47,234 bases of DNA from Glomus cerebriforme (taxonomy: Eukaryota > Glomeromycota > Glomeromycetes > Glomerales > Glomeraceae): positions 57,696 through 104,929 of the forward strand of contig QKYT01000139.1 of NCBI GenBank assembly GCA_003550305.1, written 5' to 3'. Made by a program: the position numbers and the translations under genes. Under the pieces are notes generated by a model. The model was not told where the DNA came from and ran no database searches. It worked only from the letters and a program-made list of their open reading frames with translations. This document shows, in pieces, positions 11,244 through 25,683 of this stretch; position 1 is the first letter of the stretch; every line of letters begins with the position of its first letter.

Positions 11244-12862
11244 ATGTCTTGTCAATTTCCATATGACTGTTTAAACGAAAAATTTTGAATATTTAGAAGA
11301 AGATAAAATCGCTTTACATTCATGTTTGTTAGTTAATCTTTGGTGTAAATCTTCTGTTAGAATTTTATGGAGGGATATTTGGAATTTTAAATTCTCCATT
11401 GCTTATCAGCATCGATTTAAAGTAGATTCAGCAATTCTTAGTGCGTTAGTTATTTGTCTTCCCAATGAATCAAAAGAGCTCTTATATATGAATAGAATTT
11501 TCATTTTAACGTCTACTTCAAAATCACCACTATTTAACTATGCAACATTTTGCAAAGTTCTTTCAATTGACCAGATTTGTCTAATAATTGATGAGGTTCT
11601 TGAAGATGATAAAAAGTATTTAGTCATAAATGAAGTTATCAAAATGCTTATGAACGAAATCTCTTCCTACTTGTTTTTCTGAGGCAAGAGATTGTTTATT
11701 AGATCTTTCAGAATTACATTGCAGTTCAAATCTTTCTTCTGAATTTTTTATCAGCTGTCTCAAATATGTCATAATTTACAATCACTTACTATAGATATTG
11801 AAACTAGGAATTTTGGCATTTCACTTGAGTTAAAAGAATTAATTTCATTACAAATAATTTAAAGAATTTAAGATTATTAGCTTTTGATAAGAGTAATTGG
11901 ACTGATATCATACCTGTTTTAAAGAAACATTCTAGTACATTAATAAAATTACACCTTAATAGTGAAACTGATATTTTACCATTATCATTTGTTGCTTCGT
12001 TTCCAAATCTACAAGAAATTAGATTTCATTCCTTGGTGGTTCAAATTTTAAAGATTTTGTAAAGTTACAACATGTAACTTTCCCAAAATTACAAATCTTA
12101 AGCATTCCTTATCGACGTCCAAAACCTGAGTATGTAGTGAAATTTTTAAAAAAAATCTTAAAGGATTTTATACAAATATGAAAAATAGTGATACTGTCCT
12201 TGCAGAATTGTTAACCACCGTTAACGAGAGTAACCGGAAATATTGCATACGATGAGTTCCAATGCGAATTCCGAAAAGGATTCACTTGCGGTTGGCTTTT
12301 GAATCAATATTAATATTACTACTTTTCTTTTTCTGGGTAATTCTTAGGATTAGGATTAGGATTAGAGTCAGGATTAGGGTTCAGATTGGTTAACGGGCAA
12401 AGAATTCGGGATGTATTGATTAAGATTGGAGGGCTTTCGGATCTTTGAAAGTCTGGAGAGTGAAAACCCTGAAAAATCTTTTTACGATATTTAATAATGG
12501 TGAATTAAATACATTAAAATTATATTTAATAATTGTCAATATTTAGAAAGCGTTAAAACTTGGTGTGGAAATTATACACATTTAAATGAAAAAGAAGTAT
12601 TAGAAACTGTTACAAAATATTCACCAACGTGAATTAAAAATATATAATGTTAACGATTCAGAATTGTTTCCAGAGGATTTGGAGTCCTTTTATAAGCTGG
12701 AAAAATCGAACACCAAAGAAATCACTTACTTTAATAATTAAGGATAATAGTATTAGTTTGGAAGAAGATGAAGAGAGTATGAAAATAATTGAACAATATG
12801 AAAATTTAGGAATTATTAAATTTAAAACTATAAGTTACGACGAAGAAGATGATGATAAATTC
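11244..12862 (+). pseudogene. broken tandem copy of the upstream F-box gene
   Basis: Sequence closely parallels 9543-10997 from start to end, for example CLPNESKELLY and FNYAxFCxVLSI segments and the closing MKIIxxYENLG motif. Damage seen: a frameshift within the first 45 bases gives a stop at about 11286; one codon is lost in the VNRLWC motif; there is an in-frame deletion of about 60 bp near 11668 followed by a stop; further frameshifts lie in the LRR part. An insertion of about 255 bp at about 12212-12468 carries a telomere-like tract. Open pieces remain at 11326-11682 and 12647-13003. No intact product is expected. Confidence 0.88.
12212..12468 (+). repeat. CpG-richer insertion with a telomere-like tract inside the F-box pseudogene
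   Basis: Homology to the intact F-box paralogue stops at about 12212 and resumes at about 12468 (CTGAAAAATCTTTTTACG). The intervening segment has more CpG than its surroundings and contains tandem TTAGGA/TTAGGG-like units at 12341-12388. There are no obvious terminal inverted repeats. Edges are approximate. Confidence 0.6.
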
Positions 12863-13238
12863 CGGTCCTATCATCTCACTTTTGTTGAGTCGCAAATGTC
12901 TGGAAATATGATAATTATGGGTTCATTATACATTTATATCTTTCTCACTGACGTTTCCGATTTTTGTCGACTCTATATTATCTTTTTTTTTTTTTTGCGA
13001 TAATAATATTTTGGAATTATATAGTATTTTAAATTGTGGTTATAATTAAATTTCATTCATTCAAATTACAGTACATTACTTTTTTACAATAATAGGGATC
13101 AATGGTCAAAATGAGAAATTAAAAACAAATTAGTTAAAATATATTCACGGTCCTTTATTCAAAATAATTATGAATGAAGATATATATGAAGTTATCACAT
13201 CAAAAAAAAAGTAATATAATAAAAATTTCTTTTTTTTT
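12863..13238. other. intergenic, no gene seen
   Basis: Spacer between the F-box pseudogene and the convergently oriented F-box gene. It contains a T run at 12982-12996 and AT-rich sequence only. Confidence 0.5.
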
Positions 13239-14648
13239 TTACCACTTAAAAAGATTTTTTGATGTTATACCAACGCGATATATTTTCTTATATTTATAAT
13301 CTTTAACTATACCTTCCATCTTAAATTTTTCAATGTCATGAAATTTCTTATGAGTTTGTAAAAGAATAGGTTTATGTCCTCTCCATTCGTTAAAAAATTT
13401 TTCCAAATCTCCTTTCGTAACTCCCCATCCATTATCTAATTTAATTTTGTGAAGATTAGGTGGTGCCGACTTTACTAACAAGTCTAAAAGTTTATTGCCT
13501 TTCGCTTTAAAAGAATTTAAAAAAACGATCCCTTCTAATTTTTGGCAATATTTTAATAACTGTTCTACCTCTATATAATCCTGATACCCTACATAAATTG
13601 TAACGTAACGTAAATTTGGACAATGTAAATAAATTGATTGAATCAATTTACCAGAATGTTCCTTATTACGATCAATTCCATATAATTTAATCTTCCAAAG
13701 ATCCCCTTTAGTTTTAGAAATAATATCTGCTAAAGTTAACATTGATAAATACTTCAAATGAAGAACTTGAAGTTTAGGAAATGCTGACATACGTAATTGT
13801 TGTTCTAATTGTTGTACGTTAAGATCCCACAATTTCAATTTTGTTAAATTTGTAAATTCTTTCAAAATACTGTAAGGAAAACATATACCACGACTCCAAT
13901 CACAAGTTTTAAGATAAGAAAGATTTCGAGCATTTTTAGATAAAACTCGTAAAAGTTCTTCGAAAAGTTTTTGTTGATTTTGATTATGCGTAAAATTCAC
14001 ACAGATAAAACATTTTAAATTCCTTTGCTCTTCAATTAATTTAATTAATCCAGGATTTTCTTTATTACTACAATCTATTCTAAGTTTTTGTATTGATTTA
14101 CATATTTTAGCCAATTCAAAAAGATACGATGAATCATTATCTGTAGTACAACGTAATTCATGAAGATTCGCAAAACAATTCTTAACTTCTGGAAAGTCTT
14201 GAAAAGGTGGAATATATGATTGACAAATATTTAAATGTTTTAAACTAGAACATCTATTAATCAACAATTTATATACCTCTTGTTTCATAGTGTCTTGTTG
14301 AATATAATTTAAATGTAACGTTTCTTCAATTAAAAAGTGTAAATTCTCCAAATTAAGATATTTAAGAAATCCAATATAATCAAATAAATAATTTCGAAAT
14401 TTTGGTATTTTTATTTTTATGAATTTTTCAAGAATTTCTTTTGATTCTTTAGATAATAATGGTAAAAACATGTTGAGTAACAATCTTTTGTTTTTAACCT
14501 TGCATGTTCTCAATGGGTCTCTCCATATCATCGGAACTACTGTTTCACACCATAATTTATTCACTAATAAACAAGAATATAAAGTTTTATTATCATCTTC
14601 CAATTCATTAAAAATACAAATAAGGATATCCTTATTTAGGTTTGCCAT
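13239..14648 (-). CDS. F-box protein, 469 aa, single exon
   Basis: The N-terminal F-box (residues about 4-45) has DILICIFNELED and a YSCLLVNKLWC core followed by PMIWRDP, matching the other F-box gene in layout but clearly divergent. The rest contains repeated LxxLxL/CxxLxxL segments (for example HLNICQS, NLHELRC, NLTKLKLWDLN, HLKYLSML), consistent with an LRR-like substrate-recognition region. Predicted SCF substrate receptor with unknown substrate. The ATG is preceded on the coding strand by an A/T-rich leader with a long homopolymer. The frame is intact throughout. Confidence 0.85.
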   Translation of the reverse strand: MANLNKDILICIFNELEDDNKTLYSCLLVNKLWCETVVPMIWRDPLRTCKVKNKRLLLNMFLPLLSKESKEILEKFIKIKIPKFRNYLFDYIGFLKYLNLENLHFLIEETLHLNYIQQDTMKQEVYKLLINRCSSLKHLNICQSYIPPFQDFPEVKNCFANLHELRCTTDNDSSYLFELAKICKSIQKLRIDCSNKENPGLIKLIEEQRNLKCFICVNFTHNQNQQKLFEELLRVLSKNARNLSYLKTCDWSRGICFPYSILKEFTNLTKLKLWDLNVQQLEQQLRMSAFPKLQVLHLKYLSMLTLADIISKTKGDLWKIKLYGIDRNKEHSGKLIQSIYLHCPNLRYVTIYVGYQDYIEVEQLLKYCQKLEGIVFLNSFKAKGNKLLDLLVKSAPPNLHKIKLDNGWGVTKGDLEKFFNEWRGHKPILLQTHKKFHDIEKFKMEGIVKDYKYKKIYRVGITSKNLFKW

Positions 14649-15179
14649 CTAAAAAAAAAAAAAAAAACGTTGGTCATTGTAGAGAGAAAGAGTTTGTCAA
14701 AAATTTTTATGATGATACCAATTTACTTTTTAAAGTGTTGATTACGTTATCGATCTGCTGTTACACGGGTACATAGATAGATCATAAATATCGTTTAGAA
14801 ATTAGGACTTAAACCATGAAAATTTTATGACTTTTACTATTAATTTTTTTTAAACATTAAATATAATAATAGAAAAATGATGAAAAAAAAGAGACAAAAA
14901 AAAATACAGTATCTACAATATATATGAATATAAATAATTAAATAGATTAAATAAAATAAACTTAACAAAAATTACCCTAAGCAAAATCGACCATTTTCCT
15001 CTTTAATAAAAAGGTTTCTAAATTTTAAATTTTAAAAATGTTTTCTACCCACATATTTTTTTTTTAGAACATCTAACTATATAGAAGTTCAATAAATGCA
15101 GTATAAATATCGATATTAAATGAAATATTTATGATCAATCTAAATTATTATTATTATTAACTTTTTTTTCTCTATGAAA
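14649..15179. other. intergenic, no gene seen
   Basis: AT-rich spacer holding the promoter of the minus-strand F-box gene on its left and the 3' flank of the membrane-protein gene on its right. I see no ORF or repeat worth calling. Confidence 0.5.
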
Positions 15180-18066
15180 CTATGAAACTTTACTGTTTCT
15201 TCTAACTTTTCCTACTCCTACTTTAATACCTTTTTTAATACTTCCAGTACTTGATGAACCTGATGATGTACTTGATGTACTGGAAATACTTGAATTACTA
15301 GCAGAACTTGTAGATCGTTCTCTTCCTGTTGGTTTGTTTTTAGATTTTATTCCTCCCATCACACTATTTTTAGTTCCAACACTTGCATTACTATTAGATC
15401 TAGATCTGGTTTTACCCCCAGCAATACTATTCTTCACGCTATTACTTACACTATTCATGCTATTCCTCACGCTATCTTTGACACTTTTTCTCGTCGAAGC
15501 AGAAGAACTTGCTTTACCACTTCCAACACTTGCGGTACTATTTGAACGACTTCTTGTACTTATAATACTATCTCTCACAGTACTATTCCTAACACTATTT
15601 GCTGCGCCACCTGTACCCCTATTAACACTTCCACTCCTACTTCTGGCTTTTGGATTATTAATTTGAGCAGGGGATGATTTCTTAACTGTTGAGGAAGAAG
15701 AGGATGAACTTGTAATTTCATTCATTCCACTACCACTTTTACTTAGAGGTGAACTTTGATAGGGTTTTGTGGTAATCCATGTTTTAGAAGTTAAAGGTGG
15801 TCGTGATGTGTTAGGTGTAGGAGATGATTTTGATTTTGGAGGAGCCCTTGCTGAAGGTGATGATGAAACAATATCATCATCATTTTTTTTATTGTTTTTA
15901 TTATTAGTCGAAGAAGTCGGAATAACTTTTACAGGTGAAGGAGCTCTAAAATTTTGTCGTAATTTTGGACTTTGTTGAATTGAAACTTCTGTTGAAATGG
16001 TTGGTGATTTTCTAGATTCTTCTTGTTCTTCTTCAGTTTTTGCGATGATGGTATTTGAAGAAGAAGAACGTGAAATTGTAGATTCTGGATCATTTTGATA
16101 CATAAAAGGGGCTACTTTTCTCGTATCTAAATTTGTAATCTTATTAATTGTCGATAGTTCTTTATCATCTTCATCAGATGAAGGAAGAGTAATCGAATTT
16201 ATTGATCTTAAAGAAGTTGTAGAAGTTGTAACCCTAATTACTGGAGTGGAATCATTTGACGTTATAGAAGGTCTTCTTGAAGATTTTTTTGGTGGAGAAG
16301 GATCATCCAATATAGAACCAACAAAACTTTTTCTTGGTAAAGGTGAAAGTATTGGAACGTTTGCGGAAGATGCTTGAGGATAAATAGGTGAAGAATTTTG
16401 ATTATTTTTATCATCATTAATAATAATTTTATCAAAACTATTATTTCTTGATAATATTGGAGAAGAAGGATATTTTAATTTTTCTAATTTATTTGAGAAT
16501 TTAATAGGAGAAGTAGGAGATTGTGTAAATTGTGTTACACAAGTTAAAACTGGAGGTTGAATTTTTGGAGGATTTGATGTTATTGATTTTGGTAAAGTTG
16601 GTAATGGAGGAGGGGGAGGTAAAATAATAGGATGAGTTGTAGAATGAGTTGAAGAATAAGGACGATAAGGAGAAGGAGGAGTAAGTGGAATATCTAGAGA
16701 ATTTGATTTTCTTTCATGATAAGGTATTATTGCAGGAGGAGGTAATTCTTCATAAATTTCAACAGAATAACTATTATTATCAATTTGAGAATTTGATTGT
16801 TGAGAAGAAGCTTGAGAAGACCATTGACTTTCATCAGCATTTTGTGATCTAATCCATTGTGGAGTTGGAGGATCTAATAAATCATTTTTTTTCATATTTC
16901 CTGAAAATGAAACACCTTTTGTTAATGCAGCATTATCACTAATCGTATTTGAAGAAGGATAAAAGATTAACATTAAAGTGACAAATACAAGCCAAAGTGA
17001 AAAACTAACATGACACATTAAAAGGTCAGCAGGAAATTTATGAGAATTAAGATATTTTTCAGGAGTTAAACCATCAATACAAAGTATCAATAATGATATT
17101 GAACCGATGAAAAGACTCCAAGTTAAATATCTATTCATATCTCTAAAATATTCTAATTTTAGTATAATATTAAGTTGAGAAGCACTTGATTTTCTTGTTA
17201 TTATTAATAAATTTGTGAATCTTTTATGAGATCTTATTCCAAAGAGAGCGATTAAAAACATGAATATAGAATAAGCTAATTGAGGCATTATTTCCATATA
17301 AAGTTGATTATTTTGAAAACAATATTGTAAAAAGGGAAAAATGAATACACTAAATATCGCATAAATAATGTATGATTTGAATTCGAAACTTCCCATAAAA
17401 GAGGATTTTGCTAAATTTTTAGCAAGATAATTCCAAAATGATTGAAGTAAAAATAACAAACAACTGTAAAAATAAATAAATAAATAAATATACATAAATA
17501 ATTAATTATTATAAAATAATCTTAGTATATACATACGTTTGCAAACTAAAATTAGCGCAAAGAACATAATCCGTAGGTACGAGCAATTTTTTGTTACTTT
17601 CACTCCATAAATAATTTGGTTTTGTAACGATTTCACCATTCAATGGATTTACTATGAAACCTTCTTGATATTTTATGATCGTTGTTGAAATATCATAATA
17701 AGCTTGTAATGGGCACATAATAACTAATAATATTGTGATTACTGATTTCTGTAAAGGGTTTATCATGTGATTAGTTGATGATCGAAGATCTTCTGCGGCG
17801 CATGAAAACCAAATTTTTTTATTAAACTTACCAAATCATGTTTTTTAACACGATTCCATCTTAATGCTTCAAAACGATCAATATGCCATACATGTTGTAA
17901 GAACCAAAGAAAAGTCCAAAGAGTGAATACCGCACGAGCTATTTATATATTAAAAAGGATTTATTAGTGGTGAGGGGTCACAATTGATAATTAATAGTAA
18001 CCACAAAAATACGTATATATAAAATATATACTTACTTAAATACGTCAAGTCGCTTGAATGAGACAT
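15180..18066 (-). CDS. seven-pass membrane protein with long Ser/Pro-rich tail, 877 aa, four exons
   Basis: Exons are 18036-18066, 17832-17938, 17537-17748 and 15180-17463. Phases join to 878 codons including stop. Hydrophobic spans lie at about residues 11-29, 48-66, 105-125, 147-166, 177-194, 230-247 and 266-285, which is seven. The tail (286-877) is hydrophilic and low-complexity. It contains poly-Pro segments with PPPPPLP, many Ser-Pro and Arg-Ser-x-Ser sites, and near the end two similar blocks of the RSRSNSxASVG type. Seven spans plus a long phosphorylatable cytoplasmic tail suggest a receptor-like protein or a membrane scaffold. I do not recognise a named family, and no GPCR signature motif is evident. 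The start is a short first exon (MSHSSDLTYL). Confidence 0.78.
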
Positions 18067-21000
18067 TATAAAATGAAATTGTTGAAAAGTATGCTTAAAA
18101 ATGAAATATATATGCTATTTAACAGAAATGTATTTACAAGTTGGGGAGGGGCTTTTTTCATAAACAAAAAAAAAAAATCTTTATTTTTTTTCAAATTTAA
18201 CCTGGCTAAATCCACTTTTAATCACAATTATTAAAAGTGAGCCAAGTTAAAAAGGAAAAAAAAAAAAAAAAAAGAGTTATTGTGTTTTAAAGATAATTTG
18301 TTTTTTTTTCTTTTTGATAAAGCGATAGAGGTAAAAGAAAAAAAAAAGTCGTAAGAATGGAAGGAAGGAAGAAATGAAAGGAGAGAGAGAGACTCTTTAC
18401 AAAAGAGTGAATAGGGAGTCGAATATTAAAGTTTTGTGTATAATATCTTTCAATGATAAATACAATATATAAAATTAAATTGTTCGTTCCTCTTTAGGTT
18501 AGATACGTTTGATAAATTTCTCTTGAGCGACAAGTTTAGATATGTGGGATTACAAAAAAAAAAAAAAAAAGGCGGGACGTGAAAAAAAAAAAGAAATTCA
18601 CCTAGATAAAGAACAATAGATTTAAAATCAATATATGTGTTTAGATTAACATATCAAATTGAACTTCGAGATTTTTTTGGTTTTATGCATAAGAATTAAG
18701 AAAATCATGCAAGTAATACTCTCATCATTATTTTATATAATCCAAACTATAACTATTTTTAAATAATTTACTTACGTTAAAATCGACCTTTTTATTAATC
18801 CCATATAGAATATATATATACAGTATATATATATTTATTTATTTAAATAGTGGAAAAGAAAAAAAAAGGGGGGGGAGGGGAGAATAAAAGAAAAAGAGAA
18901 TCCTCTTTATACTAAAATGATTTAAACTAATGAATCGAAAACTTTATTGTCAAAAACACCGCCGTTATAAGCCCGAGAAGCAAAAAAGGGAAGGCGTCAT
19001 TACTTTATATATAAAAAACTTTATATTTGACTATTGTAATATAAAAGAAGAATTACAATGGATCATGTAACCAATATTCTTTAATTATAAAATAGTATAA
19101 CCAAATATAGTTAAGATGTACATTTAACATCCGCAAACGTCCATATTTAAATATGTTGTGTAGCCAATAAAATTTTATTTATAAAAGATTTACTACGGCC
19201 GAAAAAAGCAAAGAAAAGAAAGAAAAGGCCCCTATCAGAATTAATTTTGGTCAATTTATTTATTAAAATGGTAATTTCAGTTTTAAACAATGTCATATAT
19301 TATTATATTAAAAACATATTTGTATTGATTGATTCGATCATCTTAACTTGAAATAGATTTCAAGGGAAAATTTTTTCTGATATATCAACCAATTTCTTTT
19401 TTAATGAAGTTATGGGTTAAATATTATCCCATTGTTCACTAGGAATTAAATAATTTCTTATTTAGGGGTTATCGATAATATATAATTTTATTCCTTTTGT
19501 TAAAAATTTCAAATTATTATTATCTATTATGGGTTTGAAGGTATAAAAAAAAATTAAAGTTAATGATAATTAGTATACATTTTTTTTTTTTTTGTAATTA
19601 ATTTCTTTTACCTAACGAAGGATTTTGTGATAAAATATTCGTATCTAAATCATTGATACGAAAAAAAAAAAAAAGTCAAATGGATATATTTAGGTTATAA
19701 AATAAATGATAATCATTACTGAATATAGAGTTGAAGGGAAATTTATTTTATTTTCCTAAATATACCGTGGAATAACCTAAAATTTGGCGATGAAACTAAT
19801 AAATATTTACTTGTAATATATGGGAAAAATGTGATACTTTTTCAAATTTAAACTTGTCGTCGAAGAAAGTTATTAAGCTTTCTCCAATCATTTTTTGTTT
19901 ATGCAAACGATCGTGTGGTTTTACAATTACCGAAACGTAAAAAACATGGTGAAAAAAAGTAAAGAAATGCCGGTATTCGCCGAATTTTAATAAAATTCGT
20001 TGTGTCATTGATACAAAAAATTTCATATAAAATAAATTATTATAATGATAATATAAAATAACTTTCGTTAAAAGTATCCTAATTTATAATACTTGATTAT
20101 TCAAATGTTATTGAAGTTTCTGTTTTTTTCCAAAGTAATTTCTTAATTAAGGGTTTAATTATATAATTAGATAAAGGGAGATCGTCAGGGTTTTTTTTTT
20201 TTTTTTTGGAAACAGCTCGGTTATTTATGTTGATCATAACGTTACTTAACAATTCCCGATTATAAATTTTTCAATTATATTAAAAGATGGAAACAACGAA
20301 ATTAAAGATAATTGAAACCCTTATCTGTTAGTGGATCTTTAAAATTTTGAATCAGAATTTATACGTGACTTTACATAGCGGATTTTATCACATGATACCC
20401 ATTACCAGAATTATAACATTAAGTCGCGCAGTTAGAGTTGTCTACGTCACCCCAGTGGCGCAGTCGGATTTGATGCAATGTAAAATTCATTATAAATATT
20501 AGTTCTCAACATTTCTTCTACCAAAAGAAGAAGCGAAAGTTTTACCTTTCTGTTCTTCTGTAAAATTTTATTATTCTATTGATAATTTCCCCCATTTTTT
20601 TTTTGACACAAACCTAAGGTTCTTTTACCATTAACTTTCAAACCAAAAAAAAAGCATCCAAGGTCTCTATTTTAAGTAAATCACTTAAGTAGAACCACTT
20701 TAAAAATGACATGAAATAGTAATTTTTAGCGAAAATTGGGTTTTATTTTTCATATATATTGGAATTATCATGTACTGTATTGAAAGTTCCCATTTTAATA
20801 ATAATAAAGTAATTGCAAGTTCTTTTCACGTGCAGATTTGTGAAACTTAATTAATATAAAATATTCGCGTCAAAAAATTAGGAAACGGGATATTAAATTC
20901 TGATAAAGATTCATATATTCATTCAAATAAATCGAACTTTCTAAAAAAAATTCAAATTTTTTAGATTTCGATGTCTTCCAAAAAAAACAAATGAATTTTA

Positions 21001-21164
21001 GATTTGACCACATATCACATTACCATTTATAGTAATTAAACTTTTTTACGCGTGTTCAATCAACTTCAATAGTTAATCCATAAAAATCCAAGATCAAAGT
21101 TTTTTTTTTTCAAAATTTCTTTGTTTCACGTTCTTGTCCACCTTTCAAAATTTGTTATTACACT
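18067..21164. other. 3.1-kb intergenic region between divergent genes
   Basis: This region separates the start of the minus-strand membrane-protein gene from the MCM2 start. It contains the long hairpin at 18196-18251, GGAA/GA-rich purine tracts near 18360-18392, several homopolymer runs, an 8-bp perfect inverted repeat at 19638-19662, and a tRNA-like A box at 20456-20467. A 76-codon minus ORF at 19796-20026 has no recognisable domain, and I do not call it a gene. Confidence 0.5.
18196..18251. repeat. long imperfect hairpin upstream of the membrane-protein gene
   Basis: Arms: TTTAAC, one mismatch, TGGCT, a five-base bulge, CACTTTTAAT. They pair with ATTAAAAGTG, AGCCA, one base, GTTAAA, leaving a seven-base loop. 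That makes 21 base pairs in all. It sits 130-185 bases upstream of the membrane-protein ATG, so it could lie in its 5' leader or promoter. Confidence 0.7.
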
Positions 21165-25039
<3,875 letters not shown>

Positions 25040-25683
25040 TAGATTTACTCTCAAGAGTTAAATCTAAAAATAAAGAATGAGAATTACTTTTAAAGATTGC
25101 TCTAAATGCATGTCAATCTGTAATAACAAATAAAAAATTTTTATCTCTAAAATTTTATGTAAAAATCTACATTTTGTGATCCAAATGAAAATTTAATCCA
25201 TTGTCAAATTGAACATGAAAATAGTCATAATTCTCTTAAAGATTAAAATTGTAGTTCATTAGGGAAGCTAGGAAAAATTAATTTGTTTTGATTCTCACAA
25301 ACTAACTAAAAAATGCTTTCTGCACCTCTTCATGACCTCTTTTTTGATAATTTAAAAATTTATTGTTGATATTACTATTAAGATTCCTGATTATATTTCC
25401 ATTTCTGTTAATTGGCTGGTGGATGTGAATAGCACTTCCACCCAACTTACATCCAATTTTCCATCCCACCGGACCGTCATCGCAACTGTGCAATGCAAAT
25501 AGCTTTTAACTCAAGTCAATAATCCAAGTAGCATTGTGCACTTAATTAGGCCAAAATTGAGTATTTTTCAAGGCTTAAAAATTGCTTAATTCATGTGGTA
25601 CAAATTTTATTAGTGATTTACCTCTGTTTTACGTAATTTAGAAATTCAGATTGTGATCATAGATCAATAATTTTTCTTTTGTA
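25040..25683. other. intergenic, no gene seen
   Basis: Spacer between MCM2 and PEX6, both on the plus strand. It should hold the MCM2 polyadenylation region and the PEX6 promoter. A 63-codon minus ORF at 25302-25493 has no recognisable features. Confidence 0.5.

Noticed and set aside
15334..15978. Plus-strand ORFs, one very Leu-rich, opposite the membrane-protein tail
   Set aside because: They are the antisense of Ser/Arg codons in the low-complexity tail of the 877-aa gene. The Leu richness is a strand artefact.
19796..20026. 76-codon minus-strand ORF
   Set aside because: Unremarkable composition and no recognisable motif in a long AT-rich spacer.
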